Source of the DNA: Gemmatimonadota bacterium
GTDB taxonomy: Bacteria > Gemmatimonadota > Gemmatimonadetes > Gemmatimonadales > GWC2-71-9
DNA length: 64,000 nt
Direction: 5' to 3'
Assembly: GCA_016874005.1 (NCBI GenBank)
Contig: VGVQ01000002.1
Span: 62,001-126,000 of the forward strand
The position numbers were made by a program, and so were the translations under genes. Positions 1-11,304 of this stretch are shown piece by piece. A model generated the notes under the pieces. The model searched no databases, was not told the origin of the DNA, and saw nothing but the letters and a program-made list of their open reading frames with translations. The first letter of the stretch is position 1. Each line of letters begins with the position of its first letter.

Positions 1-1
1 T

Positions 2-1345
2 CGGGTGACCAACGGCCTCCGCTTCTTCGAGGAACACGACGAGCTGTACTGGAACGTCACCGGCGACGAATGGGAGGTGCCGATCGAAGCGGCCTCGGCC
101 ACGATCCGCCTGCCCCCGGGCGCCGGCGGCATCCGGGCGACGGCCTTCGACGGCTCCTACGGGTCGACCTCCCAACGGGCCTCGGTTGCGACCGGCCCGG
201 GAACGGTCGACGTCACCCTTCCCACTCCCCTCGGGTTCCGCGAAGGCCTCACCGCCGTGGTCGGCTGGAACAAGGGATCCGTGATCCCGACGTCGACCGC
301 GGCGAGATCGTTAGGTTTCGTCGCGGCCAATTGGCCGCTCGTCATCCCGATCCCGGTCTTCTTCCTCATGTGGCGAATCTGGCGCCGCCGCGGAAAGGAC
401 CCCGACCCCCGCCCGGTCGCGGTCCAGTACCAGCCGCCCCAAAACCTCACCCCGGCGGAGTGCGGCACGCTGGTGGACAACACCGTCGACATCCGCGATA
501 TCACCGCCACGGTGGTCGACCTGGCCGTCAAGGGATACCTGACGATCGACGAGCGGGAAGATCCCAAGCTGTTTGGCTTGGTGAAGGATCGGGAGTTCGT
601 CTTCGCCCCGGCCAAACCGCGCCATCAGTGGTCCGCCCTGGCGCCGCACGAGAAGACCCTCCTCGAAGGAATCTTCTTCCGAGGCGACCAGCCGGTGGAG
701 TTGTCCGACCTCGAAAACCGGTTTTACCAGTCGATCGCGACCATCCGGTCGGATGTGTTCGCCGGCTTGGTTCGCCACGGCTACTACGCCGCTCGGCCCG
801 ATTCGGTCCGGGGCCGGTGGTTGTTCCTGGCCGGTCTCGCCGGGGTCGTGCTCGCGGCGGGAGGAGTCATCCTGTCGGGCAACCTGCTTCTCTCGCCGGT
901 CCCCTTCCTCGTCCCCGCGGCCCTGACCGCGATCATCATCGGCCTCTTCGGTTTTCAGATGCCGGCCCGCACCGTCGCGGGGGCCCGGACCCAGGAGCAC
1001 ATCGCCGGCTTTGCCGAATTCCTCCAGCGGGTCGAGGGCGACCGGCTCCGCGACTTCGTCAAGACGCCGGAGATGTTCGAACGGTTCCTGGCCTACGCGA
1101 TGGCCTTCGGAGTGGAGAAACAGTGGGCCAAGGCGTTCGAGGGGATCTACACCACCCCGCCTTCATGGTACCATGGGGGCAATCTCAGTCACTTCAACGC
1201 CAGCACCTTCTCGGGTCGGATGGCGGAGCTATCGACCCAAGCCGGCTCCACCATGTCGTCGGCACCGAGAACCTCGAGCGGATCCGGGTTCAGCGGCGGC
1301 TCGTCGGGAGGAGGCGGTGGCGGCGGAGGCGGCGGTGGCTTCTAG
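2..1345 (+). CDS. DUF2207 family membrane protein (5' end outside window)
   Basis: The reading frame is open to the left edge, so the GTG at 5 is probably internal and the N-terminus (normally a signal peptide) is missing. The visible part has a beta-rich extracytoplasmic stretch (residues 1-100), a membrane helix near 105-123 followed by basic residues, a cytoplasmic middle part, and a double hydrophobic segment near 270-310. The region ending [10 protein letters not shown] is typical of the C-terminal part of DUF2207 proteins, and the Ser/Gly tail ending in a long glycine run is also usual for the family. The function of DUF2207 proteins is unknown. Its TAG stop overlaps the stop of the convergent MFS gene by four bases (CTAG). 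Confidence 0.85.
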   Translation, partial: RVTNGLRFFEEHDELYWNVTGDEWEVPIEAASATIRLPPGAGGIRATAFDGSYGSTSQRASVATGPGTVDVTLPTPLGFREGLTAVVGWNKGSVIPTSTAARSLGFVAANWPLVIPIPVFFLMWRIWRRRGKDPDPRPVAVQYQPPQNLTPAECGTLVDNTVDIRDITATVVDLAVKGYLTIDEREDPKLFGLVKDREFVFAPAKPRHQWSALAPHEKTLLEGIFFRGDQPVELSDLENRFYQSIATIRSDVFAGLVRHGYYAARPDSVRGRWLFLAGLAGVVLAAGGVILSGNLLLSPVPFLVPAALTAIIIGLFGFQMPARTVAGARTQEHIAGFAEFLQRVEGDRLRDFVKTPEMFERFLAYAMAFGVEKQWAKAFEGIYTTPPSWYHGGNLSHFNASTFSGRMAELSTQAGSTMSSAPRTSSGSGFSGGSSGGGGGGGGGGGF

Positions 1346-2565
1346 CCTCGAGAGGCCACCGTCCGCTTGAGGCTCGTCCGAGCCAAGCCGGCCGCCACGA
1401 GCACCAGACCCGAGCCGAGCAGCATCGCCGCGCCGGGGAGGTGGACCGGCGCCTTGGGACCCGTGAAGAACGCGAAGACGTTGGCCATGATCAGCGGCCC
1501 GACCACGGAGGTCAGGCTCATCAAACTGGTCAACGCACCCTGCAGCTCGCCCTGCTCGTTGGCTGGGACCTGGGAGGAAATGAGCCCCTGGATCGCCGGC
1601 CCGGCGATGCCCCCCAAGCAGTAGACGAGGGTGAACGCGAACATCATCCAGGTCGAGGTCGCCACCGCGTAGAGCAGGAGCCCCAGACTATTGAAGCCGA
1701 GACCGGTGTAGACGCTTCGAACCTGGCCGAGCCTCGGAATGGCCACCCGGACCAGGCCGCCCTGAACGAGGGCGATGGCGGCACCCACCACCGCGAGCGA
1801 CCACCCCACCGTCCGCTCGGTCCATTGGAACTTCTCGATGGTGTAATAGGACCAGTTGCTCTGCACCGCGTGGGCGGCGATCGACATCAGCACGAACGAG
1901 ACGATCATCCCGGCGACGATCGGATGCCGGCGCAGCGCCGCGAGCGACCCCACCGGATTGGCGCGGGCCCAATCGTATCGCCGTCGGTTTTCCGGCTTGA
2001 GCGACTCGGGAAGCACGAAGTACCCATAGAGCCAGTTGACCAGCGCCAAACCGGCCGACACGATGAAGGGGACCCGGGCCCCGTATGGCCCCAGGAGGCC
2101 GCCCAGCAGCGGACCCAGGATGAACCCGAGCCCGAACATCGCGCCGATCATCCCGAAATTCTGGGCCCGCTTCTCTGGCGGCGAGACGTCCGCGATATAG
2201 GCCGCCGCCGTCGAGAAGCTCGCCCCGAGCATCCCCGCGACCATCCGACTGCCGAGCAGCCACCAGATGGTCGGCGCCACCGCCATTACCAGATAGTCGA
2301 GGCCGAACCCGAACAGCGACGCCAGCAACACCGGCCGCCGCCCGAACCGGTCGCTCAACGCGCCCATCATCGGCGCGCAGAGGAACTGCATCCCCGCGTA
2401 CGCGAAGGTCATCCAGCCACCCCAGCGGGCCGCATCGCTGATGGTGCCCCCGGTGAGATGGGTGATCAGTTTGGGCATCACCGGGATGATGATCCCGAGG
2501 CCCATGACATCGATCAGCAGGGTCACGAGGATGAAGCCGAGTGCCGGGGTCCGGCTGGACGCCAT
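1342..2565 (-). CDS. MFS drug-efflux transporter, TetA-like (DHA1 type)
   Basis: A 407-residue, twelve-helix major facilitator protein, the usual length for proton-driven drug exporters. The cytoplasmic loop motif [14 protein letters not shown] (motif A) follows helix 2, and a glycine-rich motif C ([15 protein letters not shown]) lies in helix 5, which is typical of antiporters. The ATG at 2565 was chosen over the longer ORF because GAGGA lies about 8 nt upstream and the extra 42 residues look non-coding. The substrate cannot be told from sequence; tetracycline-type resistance pumps are the nearest named relatives. No regulator gene is adjacent. Convergent with the DUF2207 gene. Confidence 0.9.
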   Translation of the reverse strand: MASSRTPALGFILVTLLIDVMGLGIIIPVMPKLITHLTGGTISDAARWGGWMTFAYAGMQFLCAPMMGALSDRFGRRPVLLASLFGFGLDYLVMAVAPTIWWLLGSRMVAGMLGASFSTAAAYIADVSPPEKRAQNFGMIGAMFGLGFILGPLLGGLLGPYGARVPFIVSAGLALVNWLYGYFVLPESLKPENRRRYDWARANPVGSLAALRRHPIVAGMIVSFVLMSIAAHAVQSNWSYYTIEKFQWTERTVGWSLAVVGAAIALVQGGLVRVAIPRLGQVRSVYTGLGFNSLGLLLYAVATSTWMMFAFTLVYCLGGIAGPAIQGLISSQVPANEQGELQGALTSLMSLTSVVGPLIMANVFAFFTGPKAPVHLPGAAMLLGSGLVLVAAGLARTSLKRTVASRG

Positions 2566-2670
2566 TGCCAATCCTCGATGGTCGGCGGAGGAGACCGGGG
2601 GCACGGCCCCGATCCGGGGCAGAACATAGCGGGATCGGCGACCGCCGTCACGCCGGGGCCGCTCCGGGTG

Positions 2671-2676
2671 TATTGT
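2671..2676 (+). promoter_or_regulatory. possible -10 element (TATTGT)
   Basis: TATTGT sits 27 nt before the ATG of the Gfo/Idh/MocA gene in otherwise GC-rich DNA. It matches the recurring TAnnnT element seen before other operon-first genes in this window. No convincing -35 box is visible. Confidence 0.35.
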
Positions 2677-2702
2677 TAGAACCTCCTCCACCCCAGCCGA
2701 CC

Positions 2703-4202
2703 ATGCCGCTTCCCACGAGCCCCCGATCTCGGCGCGACTTCCTGAAAGGCACCGGCTCGGCGCTGGGCTTCACCATCGTCCCTCGCCACGTCCTCGGGCG
2801 CGGCTTTCAGGCGCCGAGCGATACCCTTGGCATCGCCATCGTTGGCGCGGGCGGGATGGGGATGAGCAACGCCGAGTCGCTCCTCTCGGAACGGATCGTG
2901 GCGCTCTGCGACGTGGATTTCGGCTATGTCGACCGTTCCCTCGCCGGACGGCTGAAACCCGCCAACGGTCGACCCGGACCTAACGCGGAACGACTGGGAG
3001 CCGCGTTCAAGGCCGCCACCCGCTATCTCGATTTTCGGGAGCTGCTGGCGCGGGAGCGGAATCTCGACGCCGTCGTCATCGCGACCCCGGATCACACCCA
3101 CGCCGTGATCGCCAAGGCGGCCATGGACGCCGGCAAGCACGTCTACGTCCAGAAGCCGCTCACCTACACGGTCCACGAATCTCGGGTCCTCGCCGAGACC
3201 GCCCGGAGGACCCGGGTGGTGACCCAGATGGGCAACCAGGGCCACTCGAGTGACGACGCCCGGCTAGTCAACGAGTGGATCGCCGCCGGGGTGATCGGCC
3301 CGGTCCGCCACGTGGATGTCTGGACCAACCGCCCGATCTGGCCCCAAGGTGTTCCCCGCCCGGGCAAGGCGCCTGACAACTTCCAGGGCATCAAGAGCCT
3401 GACCTGGTGGGGCCAATGGGCAATGGAGTCGATCGCCGCGGCCTCGTTCAACGGCGACTTCCCACCGCCCCAGGGGCTCGATTGGAATTTGTACCTCGGC
3501 CCGGTGCCTGACGATATCCCTTACCATCCGATCTACCACCCGTTCAACTGGCGCGGCTGGGTCGACTTCGGCGTCAGCGCGCTGGGCGACATGGGCGCCC
3601 ACCTCGTTGACCACCCGTTCTGGGCCCTGGACCTCGGGTTCCCCACCACCGTGGAGGCGACGTCAACGCCGTGGGGTGGCCTCGGCCTCGGCCCCAACCC
3701 GGCCAGCTACCCGCAGGCGATGATCGCCCATTACCAGTTCCCGGCCCGCGGCTCGGCGCCACCCGTCACCCTCCACTGGTACGACGGCGGCCTGATGCCG
3801 CCCCGGCCGGCGGCTCTCCCCGACGACGTCCAGCTCAACCGAGAAGGTGGCGTCATCTTCGTGGGCGACAGGGGCATCCTCATGCACGGCACCTATGGGT
3901 CAAAGCCGACCCTCTATCCCGCGGCGCTTCGCGAAGCCGCGGCCGCCGTCCCCAAGACCATTCCCCGAATTGCGACCAGCCACGAGATGAACTGGGCCAA
4001 CGCCTGCAAGGGCCAGGGCCAGCCGACCTGCCCGCTGGAGTACGCCGCGAAACTGACCGAAGTCATGCTCCTGGGAATCGTGGCCCTCCGAGCGGGCCAA
4101 GGGGTGAAGATCCACTACGACGGGGCGACTGGTCGGATCACCGAACCCGCGGCTGCCAATCAGTACCTCACCCGTCCCTACCGCGCCGGCTGGAGCGTCT
4201 GA
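2703..4202 (+). CDS. Tat-exported Gfo/Idh/MocA family oxidoreductase
   Basis: A 499-residue NAD(P)-dependent sugar oxidoreductase. The N-terminus carries a twin-arginine motif (RSRRDFLKG), suggesting export of the folded, cofactor-loaded enzyme. The Rossmann fold starts with [13 protein letters not shown]. The conserved lysine appears in VQKPLTYTV, where many family members have EKP. The C-terminal half is the usual alpha/beta substrate domain. The ATG at 2703 is preferred to the track start at 2541 because it opens directly into the signal peptide. The next gene, one base downstream, is a DUF1080 protein; in other bacteria this pairing is linked to oxidation and cleavage of 3-keto sugars. 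The exact substrate is unknown. Confidence 0.9.
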   Translation: MPLPTSPRSRRDFLKGTGSALGFTIVPRHVLGRGFQAPSDTLGIAIVGAGGMGMSNAESLLSERIVALCDVDFGYVDRSLAGRLKPANGRPGPNAERLGAAFKAATRYLDFRELLARERNLDAVVIATPDHTHAVIAKAAMDAGKHVYVQKPLTYTVHESRVLAETARRTRVVTQMGNQGHSSDDARLVNEWIAAGVIGPVRHVDVWTNRPIWPQGVPRPGKAPDNFQGIKSLTWWGQWAMESIAAASFNGDFPPPQGLDWNLYLGPVPDDIPYHPIYHPFNWRGWVDFGVSALGDMGAHLVDHPFWALDLGFPTTVEATSTPWGGLGLGPNPASYPQAMIAHYQFPARGSAPPVTLHWYDGGLMPPRPAALPDDVQLNREGGVIFVGDRGILMHGTYGSKPTLYPAALREAAAAVPKTIPRIATSHEMNWANACKGQGQPTCPLEYAAKLTEVMLLGIVALRAGQGVKIHYDGATGRITEPAAANQYLTRPYRAGWSV

Positions 4203-4203
4203 A

Positions 4204-4907
4204 ATGCTACCACACCTCGAAGTGGCGGGTTCTGCCTTCTGTGTCCTTCTCGCCGGGACCGCAATGACTCAAGCGCCGAACACCCTGACCGACGCCGAGC
4301 GGGCCGCCGGGTGGCAGCTCCTTTTCGATGGCAAGACCACCGCGGGCTGGCACGGATACGGCAAGCGTCCCTTTCCCGACGGTTGGCAAGTGGTCGACGG
4401 CGCGTTGAGCCGAGTGGCCCGCGGCGGCGACATCGTCACCGATCGCTCCTTCGCCAATTTCGAGCTGAGCCTCGAGTGGATGGTCGCCAAGGCGGGCAAC
4501 AGCGGCATCTTCTATCGCGGAATCGAAGCGGACGACTGGCGACAGACCCCGATCTTTCACAGCGCGCCCGAGATGCAGGTGCTCGACGACGCCGGACACG
4601 CCGACGGCAAGTCGCCGCTCACTTCCGCCGGTTCTCTGTACGGTCTCTACCCCGCGCCCCCTGGCATCGTCAGACCAGCCGGGCAGTGGAACCAGGTGCG
4701 GATCGTGGCTCGCGGCTCGATGGTCGAACACTGGCTCAATGGAACCAAAGTGGTCGAGTTCGACACCAGGAGCAGCGACTTCGCCGCCCGGGTCAAGTCC
4801 TCGAAATTCGCCGGGTGGCCAGCCTTCGCGACCGCCACGGCAGGCGTCATCGGCCTCCAGGATCATGGGGACCTCGTCCGTTACCGCTCGATCAAGATCC
4901 GGCCCCT

Positions 4908-4911
<4 letters not shown>
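4204..4911 (+). CDS. DUF1080 protein (3-keto-disaccharide hydrolase type)
   Basis: A 235-residue secreted protein with a hydrophobic leader (residues 5-20) followed by one DUF1080 domain. Hallmarks are WQLLFDGKTTAGWHGYG near the start, the GNSGIFYRG motif, a middle block with PEMQVLDDAGH, and the closing GVIGLQDHG. The domain is a concanavalin-like beta-sandwich; characterised members cleave 3-keto-glycosides. The start lies one base after the upstream oxidoreductase stop and the TGA overlaps the next ATG, so the three genes are probably co-transcribed and translationally coupled. A 3-keto-sugar substrate is inferred from family and context. Confidence 0.9.
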
Positions 4912-6404
<1,493 letters not shown>

Positions 6405-6449
6405 GCCGGGGCGGTGAACCGGACCACCCCGTTTGGTTCGGGTTTTCGT

Positions 6450-6455
6450 TATACT
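6450..6455 (+). promoter_or_regulatory. possible -10 element (TATACT)
   Basis: TATACT lies 26 nt before the start of the iron-sulfur subunit gene, in a 77-base intergenic gap containing the only AT-rich stretch nearby. No clear -35 hexamer lies at the standard distance. Confidence 0.4.
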
Positions 6456-6481
6456 CCAAACTGGCCCTCTCGGGAGTCGAC

Positions 6482-6982
6482 ATGCCTTACGCCATCAAGG
6501 TCAACGGCACGGTTCGCACGGTCGAGGCACCGGCGGACATGCCTCTGCTATGGGTCCTCCGCGACCTGCTCGATCTACCGGGCACCAAGTACGGCTGCGG
6601 GATCGGGCAGTGCGGCGCCTGCACGGTGCACCTCAAGGGCACCCCGATTCGTTCCTGCAGCCTGCCGATCTCCGAGGTCAGCGGTGAGGTGACCACCATC
6701 GAGGGTCTGTCGGCCGCCGCCAACCACCCGGTGCAGCAGGCCTGGCAAGCCGTCGACGTACCCCAATGCGGTTACTGTCAGGCCGGCCAGATCATGACGG
6801 CGGCCGCTCTCCTGACCAAGACGCCCAAGCCGACCGACGCCCAGATCGACGCCGCCATGAGCGGCAACCTCTGCCGCTGCGCGACCTACCTCAGGATCCG
6901 GGAAGCGATCCACCGCGCCTCGGCGATCGCGACGGGTGCCGCTTCGGCGGCGCCTGGCGGGCGCTCCCGAGGGGAGGAATAA
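6482..6982 (+). CDS. (2Fe-2S) subunit of molybdenum hydroxylase (IorA-like)
   Basis: A 166-residue small subunit of the xanthine oxidase family. The N-terminal plant-type ferredoxin domain binds the first cluster through [15 protein letters not shown] and a downstream Cys (RSCSLP). The C-terminal helical domain binds the second through [10 protein letters not shown] and CRCATYLRI. Its two-cluster, no-FAD layout matches IorA/CoxS-type subunits that shuttle electrons from the molybdenum centre to an outside acceptor. A GGGAG ribosome site precedes the ATG. The catalytic subunit gene follows after three bases. No FAD subunit or cytochrome gene is nearby. Confidence 0.93.
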   Translation: MPYAIKVNGTVRTVEAPADMPLLWVLRDLLDLPGTKYGCGIGQCGACTVHLKGTPIRSCSLPISEVSGEVTTIEGLSAAANHPVQQAWQAVDVPQCGYCQAGQIMTAAALLTKTPKPTDAQIDAAMSGNLCRCATYLRIREAIHRASAIATGAASAAPGGRSRGEE

Positions 6983-6985
6983 CCC

Positions 6986-9163
6986 ATGACCGCAACACTC
7001 TCCCGCCGAACCTTCCTCGAGGTCACCGCGCTCGCCGGTGGCGGCCTGCTCCTCGGCAGCCGAGCCTCGGCCACCGGCCGCGGCCGGCGGGCGGCCGCCT
7101 TGGCCAACGCCTACATCCGGATCGAGCCGACCGGGGCCATCGTCATCGTCGCCAAGAACCCGGAAATCGGCCAGGGGGTCAAGACCAGCCTGCCGCAGCT
7201 GATCGCCGAAGAGCTCGACGTCGAATGGGGCCAGGTCACCGTCGAACAGGCGATTGCCGATCAGAGCAAGTACGGCCGCCAGTTCGCCGGTGGCAGCACC
7301 GCGACGCCGATGAACTACGACGAGCTTCGCCGGGTCGGGGCCGCCGCCCGCCAGATGCTGGTCGCCGCGGCCGCGGGCGCCTGGGGCGTCCCAGCCTCGG
7401 AGTGTGAGACCGCGAAAGGCGTGGTCCACCATCGCGCCTCGGGCCGCTCATCGCCCTACCGCGAGCTGACCGCGGCGGCCGCGGCCGTGCCGCCGCCCGA
7501 CCTCAAGACGGTGCCGCTCAAGGACCCCAAGAATTTCACCATCATCGGGAAGCCCATCGGCGGGGTCGACAATCCATCGATCGTCTCCGGCAAGCGCCTG
7601 TTCGGAATCGACGTCAAGGTGCCCGGCATGGCCTTCGCGGTGTTCGAGAAGTGCCCGGTCTTCGGTGGCAAGGTGATCTCGGCGAACCTCGAGGAGATCA
7701 AGGTGCTTCCGGGGGTCCGATCCGCATTCGTGGTGCCAGGGGGGACCAATCTGAGCGGCCTCCTGCCCGGCGTGGCCATCGTGGCCGATCACTGGTGGGC
7801 CGCCCAGAGCGCCCGGGAGAAGCTCCGAGTGCAATGGGATGAGGGAAGCACCGCGGCACAATCCTCCGTGGCCTTCGCGGCCCGGGCCAAAGAGCTCGCC
7901 ACGGGCACTGGCCGCGTCCTCAGGCACGACGGCGATCCCGACGGCGCGCTGGCCGGGGCCAAGCATGTGGTCGAGGCTGCCTACCAGTACCCCTTCCTGG
8001 CGCATGCGCCGCTCGAGCCCCAGAACTGCACCGCCGCTTTCGGCAACGGCAAGCTCGAGATCTGGGCCCCGACCCAGAACCCGCAGCCCGGACGAGAACT
8101 CTGCGCCAGAACGTTAGGCATCGCCGAGTCGGACATCACCATCCATCTGACCCGCTCGGGTGGCGGCTTCGGGCGCCGGCTCGCCAACGACTACATGGTC
8201 GAGGCGGCCTGGATCGCCAAGGAAGCGGGCATGCCGGTCAAGCTGCTCTGGACCCGCGAAGACGACATCCGGCACGACTTCTACCGGCCCGCCGGTTTTC
8301 ATTTCCTCAAGGGCGGCGTCGACGCCAACGGGGCGCTGGTCGCCTGGAAGAATCACTTCGTCAGCTTCGGCGAAGGAGACCGGTTCGTCGCGAGCGCGGG
8401 GCTCGCCGGCGCCGAGTTCCCGGCCCGCTTCATCCCGAACTACCACCTCGAGTCGTCGGTCATGCCGCTGGGCGTGCCGACCGGGTTTCTCCGCGCCCCC
8501 GGCAGCAACGCCCTGGCATTCGTCTTCCACTCGTTCCTGGATGAGTTGGCGGTCGCCGCGGGCCGGGACCCGGTCCAATTCCGGCTCGATCTCCTGGGCA
8601 CCCGCGGCATGGTGATTGACCCCGACGGGGCCAATGGCTACGACGCGGCCCGAATGCGCGGCGTCCTCGAGTTGGTCGCCGAGAAGTCCGGTTGGGGCAA
8701 GCGAACTCTGCCCAAGGGAAGCGGCCTGGGAGTGGGGTTCCACTACAGTCATCGGGGTTACTTCGCCGAGGTGGTCGAAGCCTCGGTCACCACGAACGGC
8801 CGGGTCTCGATCGCCAAAGTTTGGGTGGCGGGCGACGTCGGCAGCCAGATCATCAACCCGAGCGGTGCGATCAACCAGGTCCAGGGCTCGGTGCTCGATG
8901 GGTTCTCCGAGGCAATGGCTCAGGAGATCACCATCGAGGCCGGCCGCGCGGCCGAGAGCAACTTCAACGACTTCCCGCTGATCCGGATGCGGAATTCCCC
9001 GCCGGTGGAAGTCCATTTCAAGATCACCGGCTACCCGCCCACCGGACTTGGCGAGCCCGCCTTGCCGCCCGCGGTTCCGGCGCTCTGCAACGCCATTTTC
9101 GCCGCCTCCGGGAAGCGGATCCGCTCGTTGCCGCTCTCCCACCACGGGCTCCGCTGGGCGTAG
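6986..9163 (+). CDS. molybdopterin-binding catalytic subunit, IorB-like aldehyde/heterocycle oxidase
   Basis: A 725-residue large subunit of the xanthine dehydrogenase family. The N-terminus has a Tat motif (SRRTFLEV), so the heterodimer is probably exported folded, with the small subunit carried along. Molybdenum cofactor contacts are seen in [12 protein letters not shown] (about residue 391), and the probable catalytic glutamate is in GLGEPALPP (about residue 689). Length and single-chain layout fit isoquinoline 1-oxidoreductase beta-type proteins rather than xanthine dehydrogenase proper. A strong site, GGGGAGGAATAACCC, precedes the ATG. The real substrate (aldehyde or N-heterocycle) cannot be decided here. 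Transcription probably ends at the hairpin just downstream. Confidence 0.92.
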   Translation: MTATLSRRTFLEVTALAGGGLLLGSRASATGRGRRAAALANAYIRIEPTGAIVIVAKNPEIGQGVKTSLPQLIAEELDVEWGQVTVEQAIADQSKYGRQFAGGSTATPMNYDELRRVGAAARQMLVAAAAGAWGVPASECETAKGVVHHRASGRSSPYRELTAAAAAVPPPDLKTVPLKDPKNFTIIGKPIGGVDNPSIVSGKRLFGIDVKVPGMAFAVFEKCPVFGGKVISANLEEIKVLPGVRSAFVVPGGTNLSGLLPGVAIVADHWWAAQSAREKLRVQWDEGSTAAQSSVAFAARAKELATGTGRVLRHDGDPDGALAGAKHVVEAAYQYPFLAHAPLEPQNCTAAFGNGKLEIWAPTQNPQPGRELCARTLGIAESDITIHLTRSGGGFGRRLANDYMVEAAWIAKEAGMPVKLLWTREDDIRHDFYRPAGFHFLKGGVDANGALVAWKNHFVSFGEGDRFVASAGLAGAEFPARFIPNYHLESSVMPLGVPTGFLRAPGSNALAFVFHSFLDELAVAAGRDPVQFRLDLLGTRGMVIDPDGANGYDAARMRGVLELVAEKSGWGKRTLPKGSGLGVGFHYSHRGYFAEVVEASVTTNGRVSIAKVWVAGDVGSQIINPSGAINQVQGSVLDGFSEAMAQEITIEAGRAAESNFNDFPLIRMRNSPPVEVHFKITGYPPTGLGEPALPPAVPALCNAIFAASGKRIRSLPLSHHGLRWA

Positions 9164-9174
9164 ACCCGGGCGTT

Positions 9175-9214
9175 GCGCCCCCGGCGTTCGCCGGGGGCGC
9201 CCCGCCGTCTTTTT
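9175..9214 (+). terminator. Rho-independent terminator after the molybdenum hydroxylase operon
   Basis: Perfect 11-bp stem (GCGCCCCCGGC / GCCGGGGGCGC) with a GTTC loop, followed nine bases later by a run of five T. It lies between the stop at 9163 and the promoter of the next gene. Confidence 0.75.
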
Positions 9215-9219
9215 GTCGG

Positions 9220-9225
9220 TATCTT
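9220..9225 (+). promoter_or_regulatory. possible -10 element (TATCTT)
   Basis: TATCTT lies directly after the terminator T-run and 36 nt before the ATG at 9262. The same hexamer precedes the genes at 25496 and 49233. Confidence 0.4.
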
Positions 9226-9261
9226 CAGAGCCAACTTCCCCCCCATCTCGGAGTTCGCACC

Positions 9262-11304
9262 ATGTTTCGCCTCTTCGCGGCAACGCTGCTCGTCGTCGTC
9301 GGCACCGACATTGGCGTTGCCCAGCGCCCAAGAGCGCGTCAAGCCAGTGACCCGCTCGCTGGCCTCGACGCCTACATCCAGGACGGGATGACCAAGCTCA
9401 AGGGCATCGGCCTCGCCATCGCCGTCGTCAAGAACGACTCGGTGGTCTACGCCAAGGGCTTCGGGGTCAAGAAGCTGGGCGATCCCTCCCCGGTCACCCC
9501 TCGGACCCTTTTTGCCGTCGGTTCCACCTCGAAGGCCTTCACCACCGCCGCGCTCGGCATGCTGGTCGACGAGGGCCGCTTCGGTTGGGACACCCGGGCC
9601 GGGGACCTCCTGAAGGGATTCGAGGTCTCCGACCCCAAGGTCACCCGCGAGATCACCGTGCGCGATCTGGTGACTCACCGCAGCGGGCTCTCCCGCGGCG
9701 ACCGCCTCTGGATGGGATCGAACTTCTCTCGCGCCGAGGTGCTCCGCCGGGTCCGCTATCACCAGCCCAGCTGGAGCATCCGGACCACCTTCGGCTACCA
9801 GAACATCATGTACCTCGCGGCGGGCGAGATCATCCCGGCCGTGACGGGACGTTCGTGCGACGATTTCCTGAAGGAACGGATCTTCCTGCCGTTAGGCATG
9901 CCGACGACGTCGACCAGCGTCACCGCCTTGAAAGACCAGCCGGACGTGGCGACCCCCCACACCGCAATCGACGGCACCGTGGTTCCGATCGAGTACCGGA
10001 ACATCGACAACATCGGGCCGGCTGGCTCGATCAACTCCAACGTGCTCGAGATGGCACAGTGGATCCGGTTCCATCTCAACGGCGGCTCCGTGAATGGCCG
10101 GCCGCTCCTCGCCCCGGCCACCCACAGGGAGATGTTCGCGACCCAGATGTGGCTCCGGCCCGAGGGCGAGATGGCGATGCTCTACCCCGGCGCCAATTTC
10201 CTGGGGTACGGCCTGGGTTGGTTTCTCTACGACCAGGTCGGCCGAAAGGTCGTTGAGCATTCCGGCGGAATCGACGGCATGATCACCGAGTTGATCATGG
10301 TGCCGTCGGAACGGCTCGGTGTCATCGTCTTGACCAATGCCGGAGGGTCGCTGGCCGCGTTCCCGATCGCCCGAGCCGTCATCAACCGCTATCTCGGCGT
10401 CGATCAAGACCCCATCGCGGCCATCGCCCCGATGGTCGCCATGGTGGAGTCGTTGGGCAAGAAGGCCGAAGACAGCATCGCCAAAGCGAGGGTCGTCGGC
10501 AAGGGACCATCATTGGCCCTCGAGGCCTACGCCGGGGTGTTCGACAACCCGATGTACGGTCCGGCCCGGGTGACCCTCGCCAACGGCAGCCTGGCGGTGA
10601 GCGTCGACGGCCAAGAGCATCCGCTCGACCTCGGCCACTGGCACTACGACGTCTTCCGGGGCGCCTCCCGTGACAAGCGGCTCGGTCGGACCTGGGTCAA
10701 CTTCCGCCTCGGCAACGACGGCGGGGTGGCCGGTCTCTCGATCGACGGACTCGAGCAGGAGTTCGTTCGCCGCCCCGCCGCGGCCGTCGCCGCGGGATGC
10801 GACCCGAGTGACGCCGATCGGTCTCGGCTGGCGACCAGGCCGTCGCCTTATGACTCCACCATGATCTCCATCGGCGTGGGCGCGGCCAAAATCTGCTACT
10901 CGCGCCCGTCGATGCGGGGCCGAGCGGTTTTTGGCGCCCGGCTGGTCCCTCACGATTCGCTCTGGCGGACCGGCGCGAACGACCCGACCATCCTGCACCT
11001 GCCGGCGGACGCGTCGATCGGAGGAACCCGCTTCGCCAAGGGCAGCTATGCCGTCTACACCATTCCGGGCGCCAACCGATGGACCGTCATCCTGAGCCGC
11101 CGCACGGACCGACTCACCATGCGCATCGACGACGGCTTCCGTGCCAATGAGGCCGGCCGGTTCACGGTGCCTGTCGAGCCGCTGTCCGATCCGGTGGAGC
11201 AGTTCACCATCAGAGCGGCCACCACGGGCAACTCGGCCGCGGACCTGATCTTCGAATGGGAGAAGACCAGGATCCGGGTGCCGGTCACCGGGGCGGGCCA
11301 ATGA
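9262..11304 (+). CDS. secreted serine hydrolase: beta-lactamase + DUF3471 + DUF2911 fusion
   Basis: A 680-residue exported protein with three parts. After a signal peptide (ending about GVAQ), residues 35-390 form a beta-lactamase/esterase domain with Ser88-x-x-Lys91 (GSTSK) and a late VEHSGG motif. Residues about 415-500 resemble DUF3471 (LDLGHWHYDVFRG), a common partner of these hydrolases. Residues about 525-678 match DUF2911, seen in CYSRPSMRGRAVFG, WRTGAND and GSYAVYTIPG. Fusion of DUF2911 to a serine hydrolase is unusual in my experience. The start opens into the signal peptide; the track start at 8692 is a shadow extension. Its stop overlaps the next start (ATGA), so it is coupled to the S9 peptidase. 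Confidence 0.9.
   Translation: MFRLFAATLLVVVGTDIGVAQRPRARQASDPLAGLDAYIQDGMTKLKGIGLAIAVVKNDSVVYAKGFGVKKLGDPSPVTPRTLFAVGSTSKAFTTAALGMLVDEGRFGWDTRAGDLLKGFEVSDPKVTREITVRDLVTHRSGLSRGDRLWMGSNFSRAEVLRRVRYHQPSWSIRTTFGYQNIMYLAAGEIIPAVTGRSCDDFLKERIFLPLGMPTTSTSVTALKDQPDVATPHTAIDGTVVPIEYRNIDNIGPAGSINSNVLEMAQWIRFHLNGGSVNGRPLLAPATHREMFATQMWLRPEGEMAMLYPGANFLGYGLGWFLYDQVGRKVVEHSGGIDGMITELIMVPSERLGVIVLTNAGGSLAAFPIARAVINRYLGVDQDPIAAIAPMVAMVESLGKKAEDSIAKARVVGKGPSLALEAYAGVFDNPMYGPARVTLANGSLAVSVDGQEHPLDLGHWHYDVFRGASRDKRLGRTWVNFRLGNDGGVAGLSIDGLEQEFVRRPAAAVAAGCDPSDADRSRLATRPSPYDSTMISIGVGAAKICYSRPSMRGRAVFGARLVPHDSLWRTGANDPTILHLPADASIGGTRFAKGSYAVYTIPGANRWTVILSRRTDRLTMRIDDGFRANEAGRFTVPVEPLSDPVEQFTIRAATTGNSAADLIFEWEKTRIRVPVTGAGQ

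Noticed and set aside
1290-1342. poly-glycine coding repeat as a possible frameshift or repeat element
   Set aside because: A glycine-rich C-terminal tail is normal for DUF2207 proteins.
70-2679. 869-residue ORF on the plus strand
   Set aside because: Arg/Pro/Gly/His-rich translation lying over the DUF2207 gene and antisense to the MFS gene; a shadow frame created by high GC.
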